A DNA stretch of 64,000 nucleotides from Bryum argenteum (Eukaryota > Streptophyta > Bryopsida > Bryales > Bryaceae). Positions within the stretch are counted from its first letter, which is position 1; every line of letters starts with the position of its first letter. This document shows, in pieces, positions 33,876 through 45,442 of this stretch. The stretch lies in contig CM073330.1 of NCBI GenBank assembly GCA_037043015.1, forward strand, positions 3,001,263 through 3,065,262. The letters are read 5' to 3'. Made by a program: the position numbers and the translations under genes. The notes beneath the pieces are model-generated. The model made no database searches. It worked only from the letters and a program-made list of their open reading frames with translations, and was not told the DNA's origin.

Positions 33876-36464
33876 GATGTCAATCTAATACTTATAACTA
33901 TCTTGATATGAGAAGTCATAAATAGAGCTCATTCGCAAATCAATTTACTAATGTAGCTCTATGGTTCAATCTCGCTTACCTTTTTAATCCGTGAGAACCT
34001 AATCATGTTTAAAGTGATGAGTTGCTCAAGGGACATTTTATTTGACTTCCACTTTAACCAACAACAAACTCAAATAAAACCATTCATAGCAATTCTTACA
34101 GTAACAACCCTTCAAAGTTTTACATTGACCATGAAATGACCAACCATGCATGCTCACGGGTCATCTAAAACAAGCACTCTACACACACCAGCCTCAAAAC
34201 ACTTGGAGTTCTATTTCCTACACAAGACGAAATGGGGTCAAAATACTTGGAGTTCTTTTCTCTATTCAAGCCCTAAAAGGAGACGAAATGGGACTAGAGA
34301 CCTTTTTGACGACATTTTGAAAGGAACGAGATATTCCTTGCTACTATTTCTGGAGCGGGATACAGTACTGCAGAGATTCTCATCTTGTTGTTGCTACGGA
34401 TAGGGGAAGCAGCAATTGACGACTGTTGCCGTCAACAAGTCAGCAGCAGCAGCAGCCTCGAGAAAGCAACCAGGCCATAGCCGGCGGGAGTGGCTGCCAA
34501 TTCCGCGACGCATTCAAAAGAGACGAGAAAGTTGCGGTTCGGTCTAGAGAGAAAAGCCCTATGGCGGTGGTGATCATACTCACTCGGAGACGGACGGACG
34601 GTGATGATTCGATGCAGTTATCGATTCGATCGATCAGGACTTAGCTTGTTCTTATCGGCTCATGTTTATTCGATCCCCGAGTGAAGTGCGAAAACTAGAT
34701 TAACTTTCCTTTGGTGCGTTTCTGGTCATTTTCCGCTCTGCCTTAATTAGGGCGTTAGGAAACCATTTGTTTAGTTGAATTTTGTACAGATAGCTCTGGA
34801 AGTGAGGAGAAAGAGAGATTTAAGCTTGGTATGAAGAAGTTAGAATAGGAGTGGGAAAGCTGGAGTGCGGGAAATTGACTTTCCTTCGATCCCCGAGCGG
34901 AGTGCGAAAACTAGATTAACTTACCTTTGGTGCGTTTCTGGTCATTTTCCGCTCTGCCTTAGGGCGTAAGGAAACCATTTGTTTAGTTGAATTTTGTACA
35001 GATAGCTCTGGAAGTGAGGAGAGAGAAAAAGAGTTTTAAGCTTGATTTTGAAAAAGATAGAATAGGAGTGGGAAAGCTGGAGTGCGGGAAATTGACTTTC
35101 CTTCGGTCGCTTTCAGTTCGTTATGAGTCGCCGACGTTTCTGCTTAGGGCGTAGGGAAACAAATTGTTTAGTGTTTTAATTGGAGAACGGTTCGTATTTG
35201 ATGTTAGAAAGGAACCTTCTGAAGAGTGAGCGTGGAGGAGAGAGATAGAGTTGTAAGCTGAATTTTGGGATTGGAGACGACCGCGGCTGGTATGTAGTTT
35301 GAATCTTATTTGAGTGTGCTGTTTTTTTGGCGTGTTTCTGGTCATTGTCAGTCCGTTAAGTCGCCTAAGTTTCTGATTAGGGCTAGTGTTTAGTTGGAAC
35401 ATTCTTACATACAAGGAAGAACGCTTCGTAGCTAATGTTAGTGACCAGCTTCCGTGGTAAGATTCACACTCCATATCCGAAATCAAGCTCAGAAATCTCT
35501 CTATTCCAACGCTCACTCTTCCAGAACGTTCCCGAGCTATCTAAGCCGTGGAAGTTTCTGCCTAGGGCGGGAGGAAATAATTTGCTTAATTAGATTTTGT
35601 ACATAGAGTGACGAACGCTTTGATAGCTCAGGAACCTGCTGGAAGAGTGAGTGTCGGAATTTATGGATTTCCTAAGCTGAATTTCTGGCTCGATCGCTAA
35701 CTTTGAGGTAATGTAATCTATGTGAGGGTCCACCGTGTGCTGTTGTTTAAAAGAGGGTCGTGGCTAGATCGGGTTTACAACAGCTTGGCTCTCTCTCTAT
35801 TTTGGTGCATTGAGAATGTCAATATATGAGTACTGTACTAGAGATATATGGCGAGGGACAGTCCATATGCTGAGTATTGATGTTCGTCCATTTTTGTGAA
35901 GATGGCATGGCGAAGTACTGTTTAGGTTGTGATTGTTCGAAATGAGCGGGAAACTTGTTCTTCTGGCATTTGATCGAATTCTGGCTGGATTTCGATCAGT
36001 ACGTCTTGTAGCGGCTGATCGAATTTTTGAATCTGATTTTTATCTGAACTAAGGGTCAAGTGTAAGTCTATGTGACTTTTGAGTATATATAGATCCAATG
36101 CTTAACTGACTTGACTTCAATGGAGTGGCTAATAGGGTAAATGACGGTGAGAGCTTCTTCGGGTGCGTGAGAAGGTATGAGATGGAGTTTGTCCTCTTCA
36201 GCGCCTTCGCTCAGGTCGAATTAACAGTTGGCGATACGTCCGCGTAAATGAACTTCTGCATCGTATCAGAAGGTCCTCAATGTTGGCACAATCGATCAGA
36301 GGAACACTACTTGTCCGGACCTTGTCGGCAACAAGCTGACCTGACCAGTTAGGGGACTCCAATAGCCTTGCTCTGTAATACTATTTTGCTGCTCTGAAGA
36401 ATCAAGACGGACGGGTGACGTTTCTTTGCCCTCCGTTGGGTGGAGGGTGGTTTCGCGTACTTCC
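33876..36464. other. Upstream region of the RING E3 gene, mostly degenerate tandem repeats
   Basis: No coding exon is supported here. A short CAG run lies at about 34440. From 34671 the region consists of repeat units described separately. The 5' leader and promoter of the RING gene must lie in it, but the transcription start cannot be placed. Confidence 0.5.
34671..35650. repeat. Tandem array of about 217-bp units upstream of the RING gene
   Basis: Units one (34671-34886) and two (34887-35102) are nearly identical: cgatccccgag, gtgcgaaaactagattaact, gtgcgtttctggtcatt, gaaaccatttgtttagttga and gatagctctggaagtgagga. Three more diverged units follow at about 35105, 35330 and 35540, each keeping gtttctg, agggc and a ttgtttagt-like block. 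Decay increases toward the gene. Confidence 0.75.
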
Positions 36465-38328
36465 ATGGCCGGTCGGTGCGAGAACTTGGATCTTGAATAT
36501 CAGACCAGTGACACATCTCCTTTGCTGATGGATCAACAACGTTCTGTCCGAGAGGAGCATGTTGTGACTATTCGACCTGATACAGATCCTTCCCTCACTC
36601 CCTCGAATGCTGAGACTTTTCGAAGCTCGAATTCTTCATCACAAGGTGTTTCTTCAGGTATGCATTTTTGCTTATGGAACTGGGCGAGGAAAACGAGGGG
36701 CACACATGTCCTCGTTTGACAACCTGAAAAGCCTCTCTTCTGGCATTTTTGAACGGGCACCAACTTTTTGATGGTATACGTCGTTGCTGTAGCCAGACGT
36801 TATGAAGATGTTTGTTTACTCATCCTTCTTTGTCTTCAGATGCGTCTACTTCCTTTGCAAACACAGAAGGCAGCAGTGCACGACAACGATCAAGTCCATT
36901 GAATTCTGGTCGTTGGATATCTATCGAGCTTACCAACACAATCGCTCAGATTCTGCTTGCAATTGTCGTCCTTTCTCTTTTTAGAGATGAGCATCCAGAA
37001 GCGGCTCTGCAAATATTGGTGATAACTTATGCAGCAGGATGTGTAGCAACTTTCCCCATGCTCTATTGGCGTTACACTCATCGCTACGTACGTTCTAGTG
37101 AGCAGAACTCTCTTCCTCAAGCTTCCTCTTCATCAGTATCTCCATCCAGTGCGTCTGTGGCTACGGCCAATATACCGCAAAACCCTCCTGCCGCTCAAAG
37201 TGAAGCGTCTCGATCCGAAGGGTCTGATGGACAGAACTCAGTTGACTCTGGCAGGTAGCATGCTTGTACTCTCGATCTTTTGCTTTCCTGGTCATATCTC
37301 GTCTTTCTTCGTGTAATCAATATTAGCCCCTTGTTGCGAGTTGACAGTCGAGAGTTCAAAGTAGTACGAGGTTCTAGAAACAAGGTCACTATGGTCTCCT
37401 GAAGTTTTTAATTTCACGAAAACTCCTATTTCATCTTCTTTGTAGTATTTTTTATACTTGCAGAACTAACACGAGACGGCCTCGATAGTCTGCAGACTGG
37501 AACCTTTTCAGTGACGATTCGGTAATGCGCATGTGCAGGCTTGGTGTGGTCGCTGAGAGGTACAAGATCATGTTAGATTGTTTCTTTGCAAGCTGGTTTG
37601 TGGTTGGCAGTGTCTGGATATTTGGCGGGCACTCAGCAAGCGAGGCTTCTCATCTGTACAGGTGCCTTTTGATCATTGTCTTGTGCCTTAGTGAGATACT
37701 CTAAAATTATTGAGAACTTGTTGAATATTGTCGGTTTGTGCTAGAGGTTACAACTTCGAATGTATGGTGCCTTATGTAACATGATCTTTCCTTTGGTGCA
37801 AGCAGGTTGTGTATCTTTTTCCTTGCACTAAGTTGCATTGGCTATGCATTGCCGTTTCTATTCTGCACGGCTCTCTGTTGCTGCTTGCCCTGTATCATCG
37901 CACTGTTTGGCTTCCGTGAGTACTCAAAGCGGCCCAGAGGAGCATCTGCAGATGCCATTTCTGCACTTCCAACTTACAAATTCAAAGCCAAAGCTCCCAA
38001 CATCAAGGATGGAAGTGAGTCAGATTCTGACAGTGGAGGAGATGGGGGTGTTGTGGCACCGGGAACGGATAAGGAGAGGCAGGTTACTGCTGAAGATGCT
38101 GTGTGTTGCATTTGTTTAAGCAAGTATGGGGACGACGTGGAGTTAAGGGAACTCCCTTGTACGCATCATTTTCATGTAGTGTGTGTTGATAAATGGCTCA
38201 AGATCAATGCGTCGTGCCCCCTTTGCAAGCATGGAGTCGGTGAAGCACCTAGTGATGGCAATGCAGCAGCAGAACCTGTTGATCAACATACGCCTACGGC
38301 AATCGGATCTCAAGGCCCAGTCAATTAA
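36465..38328 (+). CDS. Membrane RING-H2 E3 ubiquitin ligase, RIE1/At1g12760-like
   Basis: A membrane-anchored E3 ligase that should pass ubiquitin from an E2 to targets near the membrane. Four exons (36465-36657, 36840-37254, 37539-37661, 37806-38328) give 417 aa, starting MAGRCENLDLEYQ. Residues about 90-300 hold four hydrophobic segments: TNTIAQILLAIVVLSLF, LQILVITYAAGCVATF, CFFASWFVVGSVWIF, and the long Cys-rich LCIFFLALSCIGYALPFLF. An acidic Ser/Asp/Gly loop precedes a complete C3H2C3 RING-H2 at residues 344-386 (CCICLSKYGDD, LPCTHHFHVVC, CPLCK). Spacing is canonical and all ligands are present. This order of N-terminal tail, four membrane segments and C-terminal RING matches the plant RIE1 group. 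Substrates are unknown. Confidence 0.9.
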
Positions 38329-38860
38329 GATGACCTGAAGCTGAAAATATGCGGGTTCAATCACCTTAACCCTTTATTGCCAGTTACAAGCACGCGGCAG
38401 ATCTCGTTGGAGTTAAGATCATGCTTTCAATGTACATTCAGCAGCCTGGGTGGAAGGTCTTCGCCCTGGGGCAGATTCGGCAGGTCTTGGCTTAACGACA
38501 TTCATGCTTAACGACATTCATGCTGATACGGTACTTGTACATAGGACATCAGATAGAAAGGGGTTGCACAGACTACAGTGATTTTGGAAGCAGAGGTCCT
38601 GTATCTTCTTCCCGGATCAATGTGAATTTCAGAGATCGATCGAAGCTGCACCTTCTGGAGGACATGGAAGTGCAAACTGTTTTTGTTAAAACTTTGTCAC
38701 AAGTGAACTGGACTGCGTTGAATCTTTTCTTGTATGAATTGAAGCATGGGTGTCAGGCAGGACATTCTGTCGGATCCTTCTTCCGAGGTAACTTTTGGTT
38801 GCTCTCAGATTTATGCATCTCTACATTTGGTGTTGTTAAATGAATAATGGATGCATTCAA

Positions 38861-38866
38861 AATAAA
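38861..38866 (+). terminator. Possible polyadenylation signal of the RING gene
   Basis: A canonical aataaa lies about 530 bp after the stop codon, in a region turning strongly AT-rich. Distance and composition suit a plant 3' UTR, but no transcript end is visible. Confidence 0.3.
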
Positions 38867-39349
38867 CAACAAAGTTTGACTGATTTTGTAAGTAACACCA
38901 TATCGAACACTATCATTTATAGTCAATATAAATAATGGTCTGTATGTATATATTTAATGATATATATTTTAATCGGACTTTTCTTCAAAAATGCAATAAA
39001 CTTATTTTTAAAAATAGTCTACAAATATTTCAAAAGTTACATTATTGTTACCTTCTTTGATAATTTTTATTTTACTATGGATTTTAATTTAATAATGATA
39101 AAAAAATAAAATGTATTCTTATAAATAGGAGTATTGTATACAATGGTCTTACAGTATCTATATTCTTCGTACACATTTTTTTGACAAACACATTCAAGAT
39201 TGTAAGAGTAAGTATCTACATAACATTCTTGAAATATAAAATTATAGTAATTCTCAACCATTTGGATTTCTTGGATAATCATAATCGATTTCACACAATT
39301 GGATTGCAATGGTAAAGCATTCTCCATGTTTGAAACCCAAATAATAAAA

Positions 39350-39600
39350 CTGGGCTTCACTATAATGCAGGTTATGGATATACATTTTCTTGGATGGGTT
39401 TACAATTTTTGCTACACAATCTAGACTCGGTTTGGGATTGAATTCAGCAAATGTTGTCGAAATCAGACTTTGGATGAAGGAGTTATGGCTCTTCAAAGTT
39501 TGAGCTTGTCATCCAAATGTTGTTCTTCGACACTAAAGACTAAGAGGTTAACTTAATGGATTCTGGGCAACAAAGATGAAGGGTTCAATTTTAGAATTGT
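39350..39600. repeat. Dispersed repeat family A, copy 2
   Basis: Blocks in the order tggatgggtttac, ctagactcggtttgggat, ggatgaaggagttatggct and cgacactaaag correspond to those at 21640-21900 on the same strand. Confidence 0.55.
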
Positions 39601-40600
39601 AATTTGGTGTAAGTGTGATATTACGTACAAGGTGTCTACGATAAATTTTGCAAAGCATAAATCCAATTCCTAAGTCTCCGGTTCTAGGGTTTTAAGCTAG
39701 AAAAGGGTAGTTTAATTTAAGTTTGTTATTAAATTCATTAAAAATAAGTGAAATGTTCATGACCAAATTAGTACTCAAATTCATCAGTAATTCTAGTCAA
39801 AAGTTTTACCAATTTTGCAAGGGTAGCCTCCAAAAATCACAATCATCAAATTTTTATTAGATTCTTATTTCTTTCTTTCAAAATGTGTCAAAATTTGAGT
39901 CTTTCTTTTAGAGTATTTTAAGAAAATTTCCTCTTTAGAAATTGCAAACTTACAGAGGTACCTACTCATTGATCACTCTTTCTGTAATCCAATCTTTATT
40001 TATTCGTTTTTTTTGTTTATTTTCTTTGGTGCATGTTTCACTAGTTTATCAATTTTATACCTTCTTCAAGAAAAATGATTTACATGAAGGTCAAAAAAGC
40101 GCAAAATGTTTCTAAAATTTGGCATGAGCGTACCCAACTTAGTTTTTACATAGTGACAATCTTACATTACATAGTAATTTAGAGGTTAAGAATTTTTGGG
40201 GATTAAAAATGTTGTAATGGTCTTTGTGCATGTAGGAAACAACTCTGTGTACGCATCCAAGAGTGCAAGGACCATGAATAAGGAGACAAGGTCCATGCCA
40301 ATACGACTCCCAACACAACTTCATACAATTGCTTCAACACAATTAAATTTGTGTGTCATAGCTGCAATGATGAAATTAGGTTTCCATTCTCCTATCCTAA
40401 TTCCTCATCAATATTTGAATTTTTTTTTGGCAACCTTGTTGTATCTAAGTAGGACAACAAGTAAACTTAAGTCTCTATGTCTTTCAATGAAGAAGAAAAA
40501 CACGAGACCCTTGGATTGGCGTGAATATTAATAGTGTCTGTTTGACCTACCCTTGATGATATGTACACTGGACATAATAACACTGGCGCTATATGTTTTC

Positions 40601-40739
40601 CACTACTAGTGGAGAAGTTTGGTATTTCTACCGAGCTCTCCACCATGATTTCTATCAAGCGTGATGGAAATGAGACATTCTCGGCGAACATGCTAGTGGG
40701 AAGGAAGCGTGATGGAAATGCCACACTTCTCCAGTAGTA
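40601..40739. mobile_element. Short CACTA-like MITE
   Basis: The left end cactactagtggagaagt, running into tttggtatttc, pairs with the right end gaaatgccacacttctccag followed by tagt, about 24 bp of imperfect inverted repeat. The interior holds two direct copies of gcgtgatggaaatg. The CACTAC start and 139 bp length fit a non-autonomous CACTA derivative. Confidence 0.6.
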
Positions 40740-40779
40740 CACTATTAAGGAATTTTACAACAAAAAACCAAAATTTCAT

Positions 40780-41061
40780 CATTAGAAATGGATCAAAATG
40801 GTGTCCAAAATTTGTCGAGAATTACATGTCCGGAATCACGTAGAACCACCTATTTTTTCCTACAACATCGTCTCCTCAAATTAGTCAACACAACTACCAA
40901 TATTATGTAGATTTTTAACAGTGTAATAGATCAACCCACACTAGTATTAAATCACTAAAACCTTGATGAAAATTGACAATTGTAAGAACACAAAGTTATA
41001 GAAAGAAACAAGCGATTCCATGTAATTCTGGACAAATTTTGAACACCATTTTCTACTAATG
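40780..41061. mobile_element. MITE with about 45-bp inverted ends (AAATGGTGTCCAAAAT family)
   Basis: The left arm cattagaaatgg, tcaaaatggtgtccaaaatt, tgtcgagaattacatg is mirrored by the right arm near 41017-41061, whose complement reads cattagtagaaaatggtgtt, caaaatttgtccag, aattacatgg. A second copy of the left half, with the fuller start actactagaaaatggtgtcc, begins at 57280. Both have ccta(c)aac and ccaatatt downstream. Confidence 0.65.
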
Positions 41062-42234
41062 ATTATTCTCAAACCTCTTAAACATAGGCAGATATGGCGT
41101 GAGTCACACAATGAAGAGGGGTTGGTAATGGTCGGCAACTAGATTCATAGGGTACCATCAAATAGCTCTGAAACTTCAAGAGTTGTTCATAAGCAAAGCC
41201 CTAGTAGTGTAATCATACACCCACTTCAATTTAAGGTAAAGCAGCCACCAGTGAGTGTGTTGGGACGTCGCTATGGCAGGCACCAAAGTTTCACCTGCTC
41301 TTGCCCCAGCCTTTAATTTCACCATCTTGTGCACCTACCCTTTTTGCTTTTGTCAACACCATTTGGGTTCCGTTTGGTGGGTTGAAATGTCAAACTCATT
41401 AAAATATTGTTTGGAAAATTAGAATCTAGGTTAACCCCTAATGATTCTTAAAAACCCCAATTGGGTTCGTGCAGAAACAAGATTCAGCCAATTTTGATCA
41501 TTATAATATCAGAGATGAAGAAGAATCAACGGTTCAAATTTGGCATGCAAGTAGTATGTCAAGTTAAAGTTGAGATTGTACGGTTGGATCTTCTACAAAG
41601 TGCTTAGATTGAGCTTTTTTGATCATGAAGTAGAAGAAGGTTATTTTTTTGTAATTTAGGCAATTTTGCACCAAAGGTGTTTAGGGGTCGATGGAAATGA
41701 AAATTGGTTTCTAGAGAATGTGGAGAAATTGAAATAAATATAAGATAATGAAATTCCATACGCAGAATCTCACAAACGAATGAGTATAATTATACGAAGC
41801 ACCCAAGATATAAAATTTTAATTTATTGAATATAGTGTTAAAGTATGAAGTTGAAGTTCAACTCCGCGGTCATAGGCCCGTCTACCTAGAATCGTAGGGT
41901 TGCAAAGCAACGTCTCCGTATATATCGAAAGAAAGCGATCACCATTTGTGTGTCAACGGAGTAGTTGAAATCGTCGCTAGTGATGTACAAAATCCCTCGA
42001 GCTCATGACAATTTAATCATTTGAAGGTGAGCATTCTACAACTTACCACTCTCACTGTATGTTATTGCGATGTGCTCTATTCTTGGACACAGTTATGAAT
42101 CCGTCAGATACGATCTGTCTCAGATAGGCCGCATTGCTTCAAACTTTTCAGTATGCAATTAAGCGTGGTCAGTTTGCCAGTTGCACATAAATATTCTCGC
42201 TGCCGCTGCATGTTTCATTAATTTTGATGTCAGA

Positions 42235-42700
42235 CTAAGAAACGGAGGTAAGTTTTGACTCGTTGTGTACTTGAGCAGTTTGTGGATTTCTCGCGCTCTG
42301 ACGGTACATCTGCTGCTTTTTGTGCTTTAGCTAGAGGGATAGAGTTTCTTGAAAGAGGCGACGACGAGATGCAATCTTTTTTTGTAGTTGCTACATTGTA
42401 GTGGTGATTGTGCATCTGCTAGTCGTTAAGAATCGCTTTAGATTCTAAAACGGAGTCCTTCGATGTCAATGTGTAGCTAGAGTGACAGAGTTTCTCGAAG
42501 GATCAAGAAGTAATACACGACGAAGTGCAGCTGCTGCGTAACTTAACTCTGGTAGGCGAGTTGTTGCTACTTTTTAGTATGTGAAGAAATGCTGGTCGTT
42601 AAGTGTAGTCTTTGATAGTTTCGGTATTTTTGTGAAACGGAGTCGTTTCGTGGCGATGCGTAGCCGCTTGACAGTCGGCGTTTCTTGAAACTTTTTCCCG
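42235..42700. repeat. Degenerate tandem repeats in the leader of the ketosphinganine reductase gene
   Basis: Three related units share gctrgtcgttaag, aaacggag(t/g), gtagc(t/c)ag-like and gagtttct(t/c)gaa blocks. They start near 42235, 42415 and 42588. The last ends about 50 bp before the start codon, so they lie in the promoter or 5' UTR. Confidence 0.55.
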
Positions 42701-42749
42701 CGCTTCCTTGTGGCAGAGTTGATCTTGCGAGGGGGGAGGATCGGCAGCC

Positions 42750-44220
42750 ATGTCGTTTCGTTTTGAATGGATTTTCTTTGGTGTAGTAGCTACGGTGTTT
42801 CTATTAGTCTTCAAGTGGAAGAAACCGTTCATGAGCAATCTCCGAGGGAAGCACATATTCCTCACGGGCGCCTCGAGCGGAATCGGTCTAGCAATAGCGA
42901 AGCAGGCGCTCGTCGATGGTGCATATCTGACGCTTGTTGCACGAAGTGCTGAGAAAATGGAAAAAGTCGCTAAGTCCTTGCTGAAGGAACTGGAGCTTCC
43001 TGCGGAGCGCGTCCTTGTGAAGGTAACGATGACTTTTTTAATGATTTGAAGGTCAGAATAATTTAACTTTGAGATCACCCGAATTGTATAAATGGGAAAG
43101 CAATTCCGCTGACTGATGTGGACTGACCTCAGGCCGCAGATGTGGGGGATTACGGCGCAATTTCTGCGGCGGTGAAAGAATCGTTTGAGTGGAGACCAAT
43201 TGACATTTTGGTCAACAACGCAGGGATCACAAGAAGCGGTTTCATGGAAGACTTTTCCGTGGAAGACATAGACGTCGTTGTGAAGACCAATGTGCTTGGC
43301 TCTGTGTATCCTTTGCACGCTATCTTGCCTCAGCTCAAGCTGCGGAGCCGCGACCACCCGATCTCAATCGTCTTCATCGGCAGCCTGGCTTCTTTGGTGA
43401 GGAGGATGCACTGCTCTTGTGCCGCTTTGTGAAATGACTACTATTTTGCACATTCTGTCCGTCCTACTTATGATCTTGAAGACGTTTGACACTTCAGTTA
43501 CTCTCGAGTTCTTGCAGTGCTGGTTGTACGGGAATGGCGTGTACACCGGAACCAAGTACGCTGTCAAGGGCATAGCTGAGAGTTTGCGACTGGAGTTGAT
43601 ACCGTACAACATGCGTGTGAATCTGGTGTGCCCTGGGTTTGTTGATACGGGATTTCTGGATAGTGGTGAGTGACCCGCATATCCACAAATATCTTACACT
43701 TCACTTGTTTCTTCTTAAACCTCGAAGTTGAGATTGCATCCTGCCTAAACTTGCTACACATATTAGAGCTATTCTTGTATATCACAACAAAATCTAACAT
43801 GTTTCAGATACTGCAAAAATTCGGCAAGTTTTTTCAAACTTACAAGGATATCTCTGTAGATTAAGAATTTGACTAACGCTGGCACTCTTTTCATGCTCAG
43901 TTGACAATGACGAGGAGCTGATGAAGGGAATGAAAGCGGCATCCTTCTACAACCGGAAGCAAGCGCAATCACCAGAGACTGTTGCGCAATTGGCACTTGC
44001 GGGCATCAAGAAGGGCACATTCTTGATCACAACCACCCCTGGGTTGGGTCCAACGCTAACTCTTCTTACTCGCGGAGTTGCGCCATCGGATTCCTTTCTG
44101 CTGAACTTGATGGAGGCCATTTTCGTTGGTCCATTGAGGTTTCTCACTTACCTCGCACAAGCAAATTTGACCCAGGAATTGAGAGGCATTCATCGCAAGT
44201 ACAACCGTGGCAGCAGATAA
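42750..44220 (+). CDS. TSC10: 3-ketosphinganine (3-dehydrosphinganine) reductase, TSC10/KDSR-like
   Basis: This enzyme reduces 3-ketosphinganine to sphinganine with NADPH, the second step of sphingoid base synthesis, at the ER membrane. Four exons (42750-43022, 43133-43396, 43518-43665, 43901-44220) join to 334 aa. Residues 7-22 form an N-terminal membrane segment (WIFFGVVATVFLLVF). A short-chain dehydrogenase fold follows: TGASSGIG cofactor loop at 39-46, NNAG at about 119-122, catalytic Ser in IGSLASL, and YTGTK giving Tyr188 and Lys192. The stretch VNLVCPGFVDTGFLD and a hydrophobic C-terminal region also match the family. All catalytic residues are present. The start is the first ATG in frame; the GT-AG junctions preserve the family alignment. 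Confidence 0.9.
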
Positions 44221-44291
44221 CTTCAGGCCTGCACTTTAAATTGGTGTTGAATGTCAAGTGAGTAGGTGCTCTCACTACATCAGTCTCATCC

Positions 44292-44297
44292 AATAAA
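44292..44297 (+). terminator. Possible polyadenylation signal of the reductase gene
   Basis: A canonical aataaa 72 bp after the stop codon, at a typical distance for a plant 3' UTR. Confidence 0.4.
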
Positions 44298-44530
44298 AGT
44301 ATGAAGTGAGAATGACAAAATGCATGCGTTGTACAGTTATGAATAGTACTGAAGTGACTCGAAAGAACTAATGTTTAAGCACCTTCTTTTCGGAGTATAC
44401 CATTCCCTAGTCTCCCGAAGCGCTTTGTTCTTTGATATCATTGTGTACATTCGGGGATCTAAGGAATGGGTCATCCTCAATGATTTCGACGACTTCAACT
44501 CTGCAGAACTTACATGCCTTTTCCAGAATA

Positions 44531-45442
44531 CCGTAGCTTCATAGCAGGTTCGGCACCTTGCTGCCTAATAATTAATTTAAGTTTGAAAACTAGGTTCGGC
44601 ACCTAAAAATAGTATATTATAAATTTCGGCAATTTTATTTTTTAATTTTTAATAATTCGGCTCGTCATCAAGTCTACCTCTCATCCACAAGATAAAATGT
44701 AAAACTTGAGTTATTCAAGGAGTCGAATGCTCTGTCACTTATACAAAAGGAGAGGAGTTGTATCCAACAATGCATGTGGGATATGTGAACTTTGAGTTGA
44801 AACACCTAGTTAGACTTCATTTTTATAACAAGCATAAGTTTTGCAAAAAGTCTTCAAATGACATAAAATTTGTTGAATGTGGAAGATAACTTGATTACTA
44901 AGCTTTTCTTAGACCAAAATATTTCCAAAAAAGTTGATATTCTACGTACAAATGAGCTTCAAAAAACTGTTTTGAACACATTTTGATACATGGACCTTTT
45001 CAATGTTGTTTTGTCCATATCTTTTGCATAAAAACATATTTTGGCACAAAATTTGTTGGAGGTGGAAGAACGCTTGATTTCTCAACTTTTCTTAGTTTGA
45101 CAAATTTCCATAAACCTCCATCTTCTATGCTCAATTGCACTCCAAAAATCTGTGTACAACACATTTCAAAAGCCTCACCTTGACTCTTGTTCTCTCTTAA
45201 CCCATAGTCTTTGTGAACTAGTGTAAGTAGGCTTGATTACAAAAGAAGCACCTTCTCTCCTTTGAAAATCACACATACCTTCAAAGTAAGATTAAATCCA
45301 CTGAAAAGCAATAATTTCTAACTTTTAGGCAGCTTTAAAATAATATTTCCATAAAATTCGGCAGAAGATGCCAATAATTTCCTAAAATTTTAGGCATCTA
45401 TTTTTAGAATTATTTTCTGCCGAAGCTGCTATGAAGCTACGG
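44531..45442. mobile_element. 912-bp TIR element flanked by TA
   Basis: The left end ccgtagcttcatagcag then gttcggca and the right end tgccgaag then ctgctatgaagctacgg are inverted repeats matching at about 23 of 24 positions. TA lies immediately outside both ends (44529-44530, 45443-45444), as expected for a Tc1/mariner-type insertion. The interior is AT-rich, has no transposase frame, and holds a diverged direct duplication (about 44868-44985 and 45051-45170). The near-perfect ends suggest fairly recent activity. Confidence 0.75.

Larger units (their letters stand above)
38867..42749. other. AT-rich intergenic region with MITEs
   Basis: Beyond the RING gene no coding exon is supported. It contains repeat family A copy 2 (39350-39600), two CACTA-like MITEs (40601-40739, 40780-41061) and, from about 42235, a tandemly repeated leader of the next gene. 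Confidence 0.5.
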
